Shown here: positions 42,601 to 55,115 of the stretch, piece by piece
Layout of the letters: every line of letters starts with the position of its first letter
Numbering within the stretch: position 1 is the first letter of the stretch
Assembly (NCBI GenBank): GCA_023376005.1
Contig: CM042138.1
Coordinates: 93,263,906-93,327,905 of the forward strand
Length of the DNA stretch: 64,000 bases
Source of the DNA: Doryteuthis pealeii
Lineage: Eukaryota; Mollusca; Cephalopoda; Myopsida; Loliginidae
Direction of reading: 5' to 3'
Made by a program: the position numbers and the translations under genes
Notes under the pieces: generated by a model
Database searches by the model: none
Seen by the model: only the letters and a program-made list of their open reading frames with translations
Told to the model about the DNA's origin: nothing

Positions 42601-43855
42601 AGGACCCTTCATTTTGATGTATGATACATGTTCTGTTTGGTTAATTATACCTGTCCTAAACAAAATGGTCATTACTTTTTTACTTTCCTATGTGGAGAAG
42701 TAGGGATGTGATCCTTCAGAGGACCAGCTTCATTTTGATGTATGAGATCATGTTCTGTGATTGGATATTATACCTGTCCTAAACAAAATGGTATTTTTTT
42801 GAACTTCCTAATGTGGAGAAGTAGGGATGTGATCCTCAGAGGACCAGCTTCATTTTGATGTTGTACATGTTCCTAGTATTGTAATTATACCTGTCCTAAA
42901 CAAAATGGTATTACTTTTTGACTACCCTGTGGAGAATAGGGATGTGATTACAAGAGGGAGCTTCATTTTGATGTATGAATACATGTTTCTGTATGTTGTA
43001 ATATAACCTGTCCTAAACAAAATGGTATTCTTTTTTGACTTTCCTATGTGAGAAGTAGGATGTGATCCTCAGAGGCCAGCTTCATTTTGATGTATGATAC
43101 ATGTTCCTGTATTGGTAATTATCTGTCCTAACAAAATGGTATATTTTTTGACTTTCCTATGTGGAGAAGTAGGGATGTGATCCTCAGAGGACCAGCTTCA
43201 TTTTGATGTATGATACATGTTCCTGTGTTGGTAATTATACTGTCCTAAAAACAAATGGTATTACTTTTTACTTTCCTATGTGGAGAAGTAGGATGTGATC
43301 CTCAGAGGACCAGCTTCATTTTGATGTATGATACATGTTCTGTGTGTAATTTATTGTCCTAAACAAATGGTATTACTTTTTGACTTACATGTGGAGAAGT
43401 TAGGGATAGTGATCTCAGAGGACACTTCATTTTGATGTATGAAATGTTCCTGTATTGGTAATTATCTGTCCTAAACAAAATGGATTAATTTTTTAGCTTT
43501 CCTATGTGGAGAAGTAGGGATGTGATCCTCAGAGGACCAGCTTCATTTTGAAGTTGATACATGTTCTGTATTGGTAATATACCTGTCCTAAACAAATGGT
43601 ATTAAATTTTGACTTTCCTATGTGGAGAAGTAGGGATGTGATCTCAGAGGACAGCTCATTTTGATGTATGATACATGTTCCTGTATTGGTAATTATACTG
43701 TCCTAAACAAATGGGTAATTACTTTTTTACTTTCCTATGTGGAGAAGTAGGGATGTGATCCTCAGAGGACCAGCTTCATTTGATGTATGATACATGTTTC
43801 TGTATTGGTAATTATACCTGTTCTAAATAAAATGGTATTACTTTTGACTCAACGT
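36658..43855 (+). repeat. 120-bp satellite array, about 60 copies, derived from a mariner 3' end
   Basis: The unit begins CTATGTGGAGAAGTAGGGAT, continues GTGATCCTCAGAGGACCAGC and TTCATTTTGATGTATGATAC, and closes AAAATGGTATTACTTTTTGA. Exact 120-bp spacing is seen for the first copies (36661, 36781, 36901, 37021). The first unit is continuous with the mariner transposase stop codon. The last unit (43790-43855) ends ATTACTTTTGACTCAACG, which resembles a mariner terminal repeat. Each unit is therefore last codons, 3' untranslated region and terminal repeat. Copies before 40.0 kb are very uniform; later ones carry many indels. The minus-strand 40-codon repeating frame is a consequence of 120 being divisible by three. 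Confidence 0.92.
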
Positions 43856-44812
43856 CGTACATTTATTTTTTTTCAAAAAACAAGTCAAAATATTTTTTAA
43901 AGCACTCGAACTAAAAAGAAGCGGATATATTTGTTGATCATCGATTATATGTATCATTGTTTTGTACTAATTATAAGCTTATCTTTTATACAATAGACAA
44001 CAAGTGCAAAAGTATGGGATAAGATAACCATAATTGCATTAAATTTTCATAAGAGAAAGTCTGATTGCTTACTACTTATTACCTGTATGACATTCGTGTA
44101 CTGTTCCAATAAACTATCGCACAGCAATTAAAAGTAACGTGTCTTTGTCAGGAAAACTTTATGGCGGATCCATGCTTTCATTGGCCCAGTGCTTTTGAGT
44201 GGATTGACGGTGGTTACGAAATTCGTTGGCCCTTTTCAGGCTTCAAGTGAGAGCAACTTTACAGTGGATACCCGTGTCGTGTTAAGCAGAGCTGATTCTT
44301 TGGTAGACTCTTCGTTGTTCACCGCGGACAGTGTGTAAAATCGTTTGTTGTTTGATCGGTAGTTTGGGACTGAGTGCCCACGTCCTTAGTGTTCCGGTAA
44401 ATCCTTTGGTTTTCTCGTGTCCTTATAGTGGTTTGGGTGATCTGTCGAGCAGAGTCCTTGGTCGTAGTTCCGTCGTGTGTACGAAATACGCGCAATTAAT
44501 GGCTTTCATATCGGCGATGTATAATAGTAACTAACATCGTATTTAACTTAGGCTGTCTGAGTTGCCCTCGCAGAGTTTATAAGTTTAAGTGAGTGGATTC
44601 AGCACACCTGTATATGAAGAAATATCCAGCAGAACGTGCTCTTCACTTCTTGTAGTACTGAAACGAAGTTATGATTACATCACATTGTAGCCTCGACCGA
44701 AAGATTTTTTTCCAAAAGTAGAATAAATCATATGTTACTTGAAGTAAGTTCAACCTCTATGCTCATACACTAACATCCACCTCTGATGTGTTGTGAAAAT
44801 AATAGAATAAAA
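43856..44812. other. Unassigned stretch after the satellite
   Basis: Composition is more balanced at 44150-44580, with a 67-codon frame (44331-44534) that has no recognisable domain. An AATAAA-like site near 44110 and TGGCGGATCC near 44163 could belong to an LTR and primer-binding site, but no LTR pair is visible. Confidence 0.35.
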
Positions 44813-45262
44813 CTAGTGGAACCTTGGATATACCAACGTATGATATTTAATTTATCTAACACGTTGATATGTTTACTTTAAGAGCTAATTAGAATACTTC
44901 AATATTTAAAGGTATATATCATATTTTTTACTCTCTCTCCCTCTTTTTGTCTTTATTTCCTTATTTTTCATCTTTTCATTATGGCTCGATTAAAACAGAT
45001 TAATTATCCACTTTAGGTGGCTTCACCGCTATCTCTTCTTTCCCCTGCTCCCTTTCTTTCTTTTTTGTTTATATTTCTTTCTTGGTAGCGTGTACTTCTT
45101 CTTCGCTTTTCCTTTCTTTCTAATAAAAAATGGGATGGTCTATTATTTAGCGAGGTGACATCACTTTATCAATGGGACGATTTTGACGGTCTTTTTTAAC
45201 GCAGTGGGTGTTGAAGGATGAATAACGGGTCGTATGTTTTTTAGAAACACAGTATTATATAT
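44813..45262 (-). mobile_element. Non-autonomous Helitron, family C, indel-rich copy
   Basis: It runs from CTAG at 44813 through the pyrimidine-rich interior to the 5' end near ATAACGGGTCGTATG. It matches 3372-3861 with frequent one-base insertions and deletions. Confidence 0.65.
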
Positions 45263-46029
45263 ACATTAAAAGGCTTTTAAGAAATAAGAACACTAAATTA
45301 TTGTATCCATTGTGATGAGAGAATTGATAGGCATCTCACCTAAACGAACACATTCACATTTTACACAAATTGAAATAACAACTGAAACCAAATCAAAGAG
45401 AACAACCAACTCAAGATAACTTTCATTCTATTTCTTCTCTTCTTTGCTCGATCTATTTTATTATCAATTGTATGTTTTTTTTTTTTTTTTTTTTTCTTTT
45501 TTTTTTAAAATCTATCCTGTTTAATAGTGGAACTGCTTCATGGTTTAAAAATGTATTTGTTTAGGCAATCTCCAGACTGATACTGATTCTAACAATTTGA
45601 GAATTAAGCGAGACAGCTGAAAAAATTCGAGTGGCAAATCTTCAATAGTCTGTCTACTATAATTCGATTTCTACCAGCTATTTTCCTTCTCTACTGATAT
45701 TAACTGCTTAAGAATGGCTTTCTTCTGGCTGCTCTGTCATAATGATATGTAGTGAAGGTAATGTCTTGAATTATTTTGGACTGATTGGACACTACGCACT
45801 TACTATTCTTGCAATGTAGCTGTTTTTTGGTTTTGTTTTTGTTTTTTTTTGTTTTTTGTTTTTAAAGTTTATCATTTTCAATCACACGAAGACATTCTTT
45901 TCCATAAGAATCTATAAATTTTCAACATTTTCACTTGACATTGGAATTCCTCATTTTGATGCTATTCACCTTCAAATTATTCTGACAATTTTTCTGCAGT
46001 ACAAGGCATTGTAAAGTAATTATCCAGTT
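45263..46029. other. T-rich unassigned stretch
   Basis: T runs lie at 45477-45508 and 45838-45863. No gene was seen. Confidence 0.45.
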
Positions 46030-46314
46030 CAGAGTTTTTCAACAACCTTTTCATCTCACGGCACGGTGAGACTGGGCAATAAATTGATCGAGGTACACCC
46101 ATAATACTATAGACATTAATTATTTTATATGTATATTTAAAACAGAGTAAAAAACATTTTAATCAAACAAAAAATATAAAATCAAGGATAAGTTTTTAAG
46201 TATTAGAATAAAAATATGAGAGGATGATCCACCGTCCTCAAACAATCACGGAAACCCACGGAAGCTTACAGTACACTAAATGTGTCCGCGGCACACCGGT
46301 TGGCAAAAATTCTG
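46030..46314. mobile_element. hAT-like non-autonomous element (tentative)
   Basis: The left end CAGAGTTTTTCAACAACCTT with CTCACGGCACG and the right end (reversed) CAGAATTTTTGCCAACCGGT with GTGCCGCGG are similar inverted termini in the CAG...CTG style of hAT elements. The 8-bp flanks match only partly. There is no transposase. Confidence 0.45.
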
Positions 46315-46906
46315 ATCTCTTAGTTATCTTGCGTTTGGTATGGGTAAAATTAGTAATTCTGAAATGACAAAATTAAATATCACTCTGAGTAAAATAATAT
46401 TAGAGATGCAAGCTTAAACATTAAAACCTGAGCGCACGTCTTAAAACAAATACCTGTTACAGAAAGCGACTGAGACTAGTTAAAACCAGGTAAAAAATTC
46501 ATTTCACTTGTAAAGAGAATATACTTCACCTCCAACAGGAAAACGGGCCAGGACTTGTCTCGCGTGAAGGTCATGATTTAGGGGAGGTGTTGCAAAGCTA
46601 AGAAACCAAAAAAAGAATAACATGTTGGCTTGCTTGTGTTGGCAGAGAAAAAATAGCATTTGCTTCCCGTAAAATCAGACATTATGAATAAATGTTCCGA
46701 GAGGAGATAGTCCATTTTATATGATTAGTTTGCTCTGCCTGAAGTCTGAGAACCCACCAGAACGAGCAATGGCAATATAAACGCAGAGGCACTGAGATAC
46801 AGGGGTCACAGTCTGACTACGAAGCAAGATGATGCCAGTTGACAAGCGAAAGTGTTTAAATAATATCCAGGGGAAAAAATTATGTTGACCACCGAAAACG
46901 ATACTA
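46315..46906. other. Unassigned stretch
   Basis: No feature was recognised. Confidence 0.4.
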
Positions 46907-47171
46907 CAGGTGTGTCAAAAAACGTACTGTGATTTTTTGTACTTTTTTGACACACTTGTATTCCTAAAAAAATAACGTCCATTCATTCCTTCATTTCTAT
47001 TTTAGTAAATACAGCTTTAAACTTGGTACGTTTTTTTGACACACCATTCAGAATACAAGGTTGTGTCCAAAAGTTATAAAAATCTCGATACTTTTTTGAC
47101 ACACTAGTATTTATTCTTTATTGTATATATAATATATATATATATATAATTCTATATATATATATATATAT
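46907..47171. mobile_element. TACAAGGTGTGTC MITE cluster followed by (TA)n
   Basis: It opens CTACAGGTGTGTCAAAAAAC and closes GATACTTTTTTGACACACTA at about 47108. One inverted spacer unit (AACGTCCATTCATT, TAGTAAATACAGCTTTAAAC) lies between. (TA)n lies at 47131-47171. Confidence 0.7.
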
Positions 47172-47749
47172 GTGTTGTTGTTCGTGTTACAATGCAACCC
47201 ACAATTAAATATTTCATTTGAAGTATCCCCTTTCATTCCGAAATGCAGATGTTACTTGAAACATCAATGGCAAGTGTACATTAAATCTGGATAATTCCAT
47301 CTGATTTCATCAACAGAATTTTGAATGGCCGGAATTTTCCAGCCAATAGTCTACTCAAATTGAATTAACAAAGCACAATAATCATTATTTCTATTTCTCA
47401 TTTCTTATGGAGAAGAAATTAAAGCATTAATTAATAACAACATCATGCAATTATGTTTGTTAGGTGTTTGCGGAAAGAAGAATAAACGGCCATTTCAATT
47501 AAATGCTTCCCTCTGTGTGGGGTCAAAATTCTTGTAGAGAAATAAAATGTGGGGGGAATTTAGATTAAGCAATACAACCAACAATAAATGTGAGACAATT
47601 CCACGTTCTATGTCAATATTGAATGTGGTGAAGATAAAGCGTGCTTAATGATATGGCTACAAACATATACTGATCGCTCATTAAAAGACTGCTCTTATTT
47701 TTTTAAATGTCGTATTTTGATCATAACAACGTGTTGACAAGCACGTGCA
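47172..47749. other. Unassigned AT-rich stretch
   Basis: No feature was recognised. Confidence 0.4.
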
Positions 47750-48410
47750 TACCTGCCCGTCATCCAGCCGCTACCAGGAAGTGATTAAAAGTTTTCGTAG
47801 GCTCAAGGGCGGGACATCTGCCACTGCCTGCGCTACGAACCAGCTTTTGCCATCGACAGGGTATTTAAATAAAAAAATAACAAAGAGAGAAATTATAATC
47901 ATCTGACGTTTATCTATGAGTTTGCGTTGTTAGTACAATTTGGTGATTTTTAAACACGCGTTTAACTTTCGGTCGTTGATGTCATTACAGCAGCTTAATA
48001 AACAGTTTTTGATGTTAGTCAGGAATGGTGTGTTCGCGCTGCGTATCATAACGTGCTGAAGACTTTCACCTCGACCATCAGACCAGCCTGATGGTATATT
48101 GCCCACGTTGTCTGAGACGAATGTAGGCAATTTTCAAATAGCGACCAGCTGATCCTATTTTTGAAAAACAACAGCCACAATGACTGAGGGCTAGAAATAA
48201 CCGACCAACCAACCTCAAGTAGGAATCACATGGCAATGTCCAAGCCCTTTTTTCCACGCGTCGGGCACGGCAAGTGACTAGTAACCGGTTTTTTTTATCC
48301 GCTCGTGAGCCTTCTCCCCGGTTTTCTTCACACGGACAGTTAATTCTATGAGGATGACTCGCTACATCATGTGGTGGGCGCTTTATTATTTGAATTGGGG
48401 GTGACATTTT
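47750..48410. other. GC-elevated segment, identity unknown
   Basis: It is less AT-rich than the surroundings. Minus-strand frames of 66 and 109 codons (47930-48130 and 48078-48407) overlap here and have no recognised domain. It could be an old retroelement or a host regulatory region. Indel noise in this part of the window limits interpretation. Confidence 0.3.
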
Positions 48411-48417
48411 TTTTTTA

Positions 48418-48976
48418 CTAGTGGAAATAATTAATGAAGATTAGAAAGATTTGCGCTATCTGAGTATAAGTATTAAAGTTTTTATGTATGAATACATTAA
48501 ATTAGAAAAGACTAACGAAATCAAATAAGAATTGCATATAAGAAAGATTACATTCATTTCTCATTATATTTTTGGCTTCTATTAAAGATTTCTAAGATTG
48601 ATTTTAAGGCGTGAGAGAATAAAAAATAATATTAGAATCAAATAACACAAGTATTTATTTATCAAAGCCAGTTTTGTTAAAACCAGGATGCAATTAAACC
48701 ACACCATATATTATGTAACTTTATTTTCTTAGTGATATACTAAAGAATATATGCAGGATTTTAAAACGCACTAATGACATGGCTGTGTTTGAGGCCAAAT
48801 CTAAGCTCGATTTTCATAGACAGTCGTTAATGAATAAGATTTATTTTTATTTCAACTGAAATTAAATATTTGACTATAAATTAATTATCATTGACATACT
48901 TACGCATAGTTCCAGAGGTATTGTGACATCATTAGTGAATCTAGTTTCGATTACATCCATGCACGCAATCTCCATC
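48418..48976 (-). mobile_element. Non-autonomous Helitron, family A, indel-rich copy
   Basis: CTAG is at 48418-48421 after A. It shares AGACTAACGAAATCAAAT, AATTAAACCACACCATAT and TCGTTAATGAATA with 24151-24647. The 5' end near 48976 is degraded. Confidence 0.6.
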
Positions 48977-49179
48977 ACTAACACAATTGGTGATGAGTTT
49001 CTCATAACTAGGTATAATCATTCATTTCACAGAAATGATTTCAATATGTGCATAAGAAGGCTTGAATTGTCATAGAGCAGATTATCGATCATATGGATAT
49101 CTGAATGCTCCTCTAAGATAATCGTAAGAAATTCTTCTACCTATAGCGTGTAGGTGCTAACTGTAATGGCTGCAACAGC
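48977..49179. other. Unassigned stretch
   Basis: No feature was recognised. Confidence 0.4.
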
Positions 49180-49560
49180 TTGGACTTTTACAAAACCGCT
49201 TGGAGAAAAAGGCTAAATGTGAACGACTCAAGTATAGCTTCGTGTTGTTTGGAGATCCACTTCCGGAATCAGCACTCCTCTCAAAAAAACAACTGTATGG
49301 CACCATACGCCCCTATCAAACAAACTCATCCAACTGTAAGAGAATATGCCATGCCTGGACAATGCTGGAGAAGTTAAGAACGAAATCTGTGGATAACTAC
49401 ACAAGACACACTCAGAGGGAATGACACAAGAAAAATCATATTGAATACAGCTCTTATGGATACTGAATGTCGTGGGAAGTTGCGGAGTTAAATCGTTAAG
49501 GGGCAGTGGTGGGAGTAGAGTCAATAGTGTTCAATGCTGTCAGCACGACTATATGATGAT
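49180..49560 (+). pseudogene. Possible degenerate LINE 3' end
   Basis: Overlapping 65- and 74-codon frames are followed by a terminus reading CAGCACGACTATATGATGAT, which resembles the short ATG-type tail of LINE copies. No diagnostic motif is present, so this is a weak call. Confidence 0.25.
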
Positions 49561-49984
49561 GGGCAAATTCAATACAAATTTGCCTCAAATTGGGGAGATT
49601 TCAAAGCAGAGTTTTAGTTCAAAGAATTATCCCTGACAATTAAAACTGTTTATTCAACGTTTTTCAAACCGATATACTTCCTCCAGTCACTTCGGATGTA
49701 TTCTAACATTAGAGACATTTTCTCTTTTTGTGTTTTTGGAGAGACAATTTTATTAGTTAATATTTTGAAAATTGAAATTATTCATCAGTTTTTTTCAAGG
49801 AAGTCCATTTAGAGTTCATTGTCAGTTCATTACGGAAACAGCTACGACATTAAGATGTCAGGTGCAAACCTGCACACAATGTCAAATCGTGTGGGCTCCA
49901 GTTTCGAAAAGAGAACAAGTCACAAAATAAAATTCTGTAAAACGCTTGAAGAGTCATTCCATGTGTTACGTAATTGGAGTGATG
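49561..49984. other. Unassigned stretch
   Basis: No feature was recognised. Confidence 0.4.
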
Positions 49985-50118
49985 TGGAACCCCTGACATG
50001 TAAATTAGGCACGGAAGTTTAGGCAACAATTTTGAGTTAGATGATAACGGAACGGTTACTGACATGTAAATTAGCAAGGAAGTTTAAGGCAAACAATTTT
50101 GAGTTAGATGAGAATGGA
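49985..50118 (+). repeat. Tandem duplication of about 65 bp
   Basis: CTGACATGTAAATTAG, GGAAGTTTA, GGCA and CAATTTTGAGTTAGATGA occur twice in succession. Confidence 0.85.
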
Positions 50119-50807
50119 ACGTTTTAATGTATGATTCAGTAAGACATGTGGTGCATGGTTAGATTGGAAAGAGAAAATGAAACTGGCGAAGGGGAGATGA
50201 TGAAAGGAGTGAGAGAGGTCAGAATGTGAATTGAGTCTGGGAGAGAGGTGGTGAGAGAGCAAGATCAATTAATTTCTTGCTCTCCTCGCAGTTGTGATGT
50301 TGGGGGAAATAAAATTCTCCTCTTGAACCAAAAAGGCTCTGTGTTATTCTAAAAAACTCTAAATGGCACCAGAGACAAGAATCCCCTTAATCTTTATGTT
50401 GGATCCTAAGACCCCAGAATTGCCAGTGAACTGAACAGTCTGCTTAGTAACCGCAGAATCCAGCCTTACTGCCGATGTAGTACAGGTCGAAAGATGAGTA
50501 TACTAAAATATTTTTACTATCACACAGCATCGCTTTCCATTTGAGAACGTGCCGGTAAAATAACAACGTGTTAACAGTCATCTCCATTGCCGACCGAGGA
50601 GAGCATAGTGTTACACATAAAATAAATTATATCTTTTGCTTTTTTGGTTGTTGTTTGAGTTGATTGTTGGTTGAAAAAATGAAAAAGAAAAAAAGAAGGT
50701 AGGAGAAGAGCATAAGAAGAAGAGAGTAGGAATGATATGGGGGAATAGAAAGCGAATGGGGTAGAAAAATAACAAATGAAAGTTGAAAGAATTTATTCTG
50801 TTGAGGC
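50119..50807. other. Unassigned stretch
   Basis: A GA-rich part (50180-50270) and an A/G-rich part (50675-50790) give spurious minus-strand frames. Confidence 0.4.
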
Positions 50808-51270
50808 TGGTTTGGTTGGATTTTACACAACATGTCAATCCATTTTGTTGGGTTTATTTATGCCGAGCGTTTTTGCCTTTGTTTTATGTCTTGAATGCTG
50901 TATTGTAAAATCGTTTTTTTAAAAAGTCACATTTTCGAGATACACATATTTTTAAAAAACTCATTTTCTCATTTAACACATAGATGGGAACACTCAATAG
51001 GTACTGCACTCCGGATCGAGTGGACGCTGGGAGTGATGTGCGAAATGAATGATGGTACTTCCACATTTCCAATTGGAACCTGCGTCTCGATAGAGGTTTA
51101 ACGTCATAGCAGCAATCATCTACCATTTCATCCCCGCTTCTAACCATATACGAAAAAAAAAGAGTTGGGGGTTTTACCTTAATGCAAAAAGGTCGGGACA
51201 GGTCCGTATAGGTGCAGGTGCTTGTTAACGTGACACAGCCGTTTGATCGGGTTGGTGGCCTCTCGCGTGA
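50808..51270 (+). repeat. Dispersed repeat R (GTTGGTTGG family)
   Basis: It parallels 25803-26240: GGTTGGATTTTACACAACAT, TTGTTGGGTTTATTTATGCC, AACACATAGATGGGAAC, GAGGTTTAACGTCATAGCAG. It is the longest copy on this side of the window. Confidence 0.65.
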
Positions 51271-51689
51271 TTTGAAAATCGAAGTCGCTGATATCTTTTT
51301 CTATGTCGATAAGCCCGTTACGACCATATAACACACATTTCCGATGCTTATCTGTTGTGAATAGTATTCAAATTTCCAAATTTTTCCATCTCATGCTAAG
51401 TTGACTATAAACTACATCTTACTACATTGAAATAATATGAATGGCTTCATTCCTTCCATTGCTTCTCTGTTTAGCCATAGCTATAATCCTTAGTGCAAGT
51501 AACTTCATATATAATTTATATATATCTAATATATATATATATATTATTATATATAATTATATATTATGGCTTCTTTAAAGTTCTTATTTGTTTGAATTTG
51601 ATGTAGATATTTAATTCGTCCATTTTTTTTAATTAATGCTTATTTTGCAGATAATTGAAATTAACCTCCTTTCTTATCAAATTAATAGT
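51271..51689. other. Unassigned stretch with TA-rich tract
   Basis: An irregular (TA)n-like tract spans 51515-51566. Confidence 0.45.
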
Positions 51690-51833
51690 TTATGGCTGAA
51701 TCAAGTGGATAAGCGACAGTAGATAATCATATTTATTATTTTTTGCATTTCTCTTGGACGTTAGCGTCTCATTTTTAACAAAGGGTGTTGAAAACTGATA
51801 ACGGACGGATGATTAGAAACACGAGTATAATAT
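51690..51833 (-). mobile_element. Helitron family C, 5' end fragment
   Basis: GGATAAGCGACAGTAGATAA, then CTTGGACG, then GGGTGTTG and GATAACGGACGGATGATTAG match the 5' end region of family C. Confidence 0.6.
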
Positions 51834-52182
51834 ATTGCATGTAGCAGCTTCTTGTTATTTTTCTGGTGATATACAATAAAGAACCAGACTCCGACTGATG
51901 TTTAATGAAACAATTTGTATTGCACGTCGGCAAAGCCATGGGAAATATTAAATAAGAGGGTTTTTAACCATTAATACCTTCAATAGTATATACATACATA
52001 ATAAGTTTTAACTGGAAAGTCGCGAAAAATGTTTTAATGTGCGCCCATAACAGTGTCAAGGGACAGTAAGACAATTCTTTCATAGAAAAATTTCCCTTCA
52101 AATTTTAACTGATGCTAGCCTCGCGGAAGTTATCTTACTTTGTGGATCTCAAATAGAATCCACATTATTATTTAACTTCAAA
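51834..52182. other. Unassigned stretch
   Basis: No feature was recognised. Confidence 0.4.
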
Positions 52183-52780
52183 CTAGCTAATAATGCACCT
52201 TCCGGTGCCAGTATTTATATTAAGAAATGCAGATAAAGAGATTTTGACGAGGGGGATGATTGAAAAAATGAACAACTTGAAACTAATGTCTCCATATTTA
52301 CATTACTGCCGTCTTCTTTGTTAAATTTATCTAATTTAACTATTTAGTTAGCATAGAAGTAAAGACATAAATATTACAGATTATTTGCTTCTTGTTAATA
52401 GGATTTCTTTTAAGATTTATCCCCGAGATTTTTCTCATTATTCATATAGATAAAACCAAACAAATTAGAAATCAATAATACTAGCCTATATTTATTAAAA
52501 TAAATGTTTAAGATCAATAATGAAATTAGCCTTAACCATTTTAACATCTCGTAAATCGCTATTGTTGTTGTATATATAAATACAATTGGCATGTTATTAG
52601 TATGTAGATATGGGTCAACAGACCTTAATGATGGATACACACTTTTATTAATATAGAAGTTTAATTAAACAATAAAATCATGGAGAATGTGATGTATAAC
52701 TTAAGGGAATTGTGGCTTGAGTATACATTGAGTTTCGGTTTACAAGACAGAAAGACACTACATCTCCCATTATAATAAGA
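52183..52780 (-). mobile_element. Non-autonomous Helitron, family B
   Basis: CTAG at 52183-52186 follows A. The reversed hairpin GCACC-TTCC-GGTGC lies just inside. The 5' end ATTATAATAAGA has host T after 52780. It parallels 18415-19038 along its whole length. Confidence 0.75.
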
Positions 52781-53689
52781 TAAGATATCGCTTCCACATG
52801 GGCATATCATAATCGTTGTCTGTGAAGCGCGAAGCTTGCTCTTTGTTACCGAGATAGTCCGTCTAAATGGGGATCTCATTTCCCCCCCCTCACGGGATCC
52901 CCTGGCGGTGTTAATCGGTATTTGTCTATAGCGGTTTTTTTTAAATCCACGACGTCGAGCTGGCTGATCCTCGGCGCGCTTCCTTTTGTGGTCTCTCCTC
53001 CAACGGTTAATTGGTCTATTCCATTCTGTCAACCAGTCTATTCCTAGGTCGTAATCTGTCTACTTCTCTTTTTTTGCAGATAAAATACTTCAATATATAC
53101 GCTTCCTACATTTGGGGCTGGTGGTTGTCGTCAGTAATGTAATTTGCTGGGTTCATTGGAGTTCGGGTCTTTCCAACATCAGACTTCATCGTCCCCGCTG
53201 CCCACACAGAGGTATCAACTCCGGGCACAACTCACCAACATTCAACAATCACCTAACGCTTTGACTTATGAGAAATGTTCTAAACAGATATCGGCCCCTA
53301 TGTGTTGTTCCTCTTAACTGTTCACGTTAAACTGGTTTAATTTAGGGTCGTGTCAAAAGAAGGTGAAAAGGAAATATGTCTAACTGATTGGCAGTCCATT
53401 AAAGTCGCGAAATCTACAATATACTGTCATAGTGGAAACTGTATTAATGCTAAAATTTTGTGAATGAAATAAGATCCAGATCCCTGGGGTCGGGATTTTT
53501 TGCATAGATATTGAATTGACTCGTCACAAACATAAATTACTGCAAATTGTGTTTCAGATATCAATCTGAGGGTGAAACGCTATTCATATACGCTAAACGA
53601 GTGAAAATAGAAGATTTATGTAGGAAGCATCTTTGTTGACTTTATTGAATTATTGTGAGAGTCGTCAACTGTGTTCCAGCCAAACGATA
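52781..53689. other. Unassigned stretch, partly GC-elevated
   Basis: The stretch 52840-53300 is richer in G and C. GGTCGTAATCTG, AATATATACGCTTCCTACA, then TTTGGGGCTGGTGG near 53109 is reminiscent of an LTR end followed by a primer-binding region, but there is no LTR pair. A minus-strand 123-codon frame (52661-53032) overlaps the Helitron end and is not credible. Confidence 0.3.
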
Positions 53690-54040
53690 TCTCTCTATTA
53701 TAATGGAGATTATGTGTACTTTAGTCTGTCTGTAACCGAAACTACGTCCACAATTTCCTTTAGGTATTTCGCATCACAAATTCTCCATTGTTATTTCATA
53801 TTTAATCACGGTCATCTAATTATAAGAAAAATATCTAATATTATGTTAATTAATGTTGGACTTTTACATACAATAACATGCCAATCGCATTTATATATAT
53901 AGCCACAATATCGTATTATTGTGTGAAACGGGATGATAATGTTGGCATATTGATCTAAATAAATTGATTTTAATAATATTTGCTTAGATTGTGTTGATTT
54001 CTAATTGTTTGATTTCAATTTGATTATTTTTTTTTAATTC
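53690..54040 (+). mobile_element. Helitron family B, 5' half
   Basis: It begins TCTCTCTATTATAATGGAGA after A and follows family B until it is cut off just before the next copy. Confidence 0.65.
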
Positions 54041-54060
54041 ATTACCCAAAAGAAATTATA

Positions 54061-54532
54061 TCATATTTATAATGGAGAATTGGTGTGTTTTTTCTTGTCT
54101 GTACCGAAACTTAAATCACTACTAAAGTATCACAATTCCCCTAAGTTTTTGACGTCATATCACCATGAATTTATCCTTAATTTTTACCACTTGCATTATT
54201 AATAAAATTTCTTTTAACATTATCTGATACTGTTAACCTTATATATCTACATACTAACACATGCAATTGTATTTATAATACACAAAGATAAGATTTACAG
54301 TACTTCCTATTTTAAACTAAATATTTAAATTAGCAAAAATACAATGAAAGACGGAAGTGATGGAAGAGTAAATTTCAGTTGTTCATATTTTTCGATTATA
54401 TCCCCCTCGTGTTTCACAAATCTTTTATCTGCATTCTTATTTAATTTCATTAGCGTTTCTAATTTATAGCGATATTTCATAGCATTAACACTTAAATCCT
54501 TGCAACCCGGAGGGTGGCATATATTTGCCCTA
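54061..54532 (+). mobile_element. Helitron family B, full-length but noisy copy
   Basis: It starts TCATATTTATAATGGAGA after A at 54060. It ends with hairpin AACCCGGAGGGTGG-type sequence at 54502-54518 followed by a CTAA/CTAG-like terminus. It is the same orientation as the truncated copy directly upstream. Confidence 0.65.
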
Positions 54533-54955
54533 AGTAATTTTAATGTGTGATTCAAGTTAAATAGTTGAATTGGGACAATTATCTTTGCACATATAAGCCG
54601 CGGAAGCTGTGGAAAAGGCTATGGTTCAACTGCTTCTATTCTCGAATATAACATCCTTCTGTTAACTAAGTTTAAGCTAATATAGAATATGTTTTTAATT
54701 GTATATATGAGTATATATGATGCATATATATATAATATATGATATCTATATATTATAGGTATTATTCAATAAAAATAATGTCATGTTTTTATATCATTTC
54801 TTTTTTGTTTGTTAGGTGTTTTGATTTAATCATGGTGTTTTTATTACATAAAACTTAAATAGTTGCGCCTGGTGGGCGGCAATAATTTTTGCTAGTGAAT
54901 AATATAATCGGTTTCACTTATAAGTATTGATAAGTCTGGGGGAGGGAAGACCTAG
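54533..54955 (+). other. Unassigned stretch with a stray Helitron 3' end
   Basis: Positions 54840-54893 read TTAAATAGTTGCGCC, GGTGGGCGGC, then TTTTTGCTAGT, a Helitron-like terminus with degraded hairpin. A (TA)-rich tract lies near 54715-54755. Confidence 0.45.
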
Positions 54956-55115
54956 GGACAAACTCATAGAGTCGCAGCAAAGACGTACTTTGACCAGCTA
55001 TGCGCGGAATACTGGATGGCTGCGCAGAGATATCCGCGAACAATGAGGTGATGGGGAGGGTTGTCGAAGAGATTGTCATGAATATCCATGCTAATATGCG
55101 GGACATGGATGATGA
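54956..55115 (+). pseudogene. RTE LINE, 3' end fragment
   Basis: It shares TTTGACCAGCTATGCGCGGA, TGCGCAGAG and GAGATTGTCATGAATATCCA with the other RTE 3' ends and finishes in ATGGATGATGAT. It is frameshifted by indels. Confidence 0.7.

Noticed and set aside
36658..43855. CRISPR-like array
   Set aside because: Units are contiguous and identical along their full 120 bp, with no unique spacers, and the context is eukaryotic.
44100..44580. LTR with primer-binding site (TGGCGGATCC)
   Set aside because: There is no paired LTR, target duplication or retroelement coding nearby. A single short motif is not enough.
52840..53130. LTR end followed by a primer-binding site
   Set aside because: It looks suggestive, but no second LTR or terminal repeats could be found and the sequence here is noisy.
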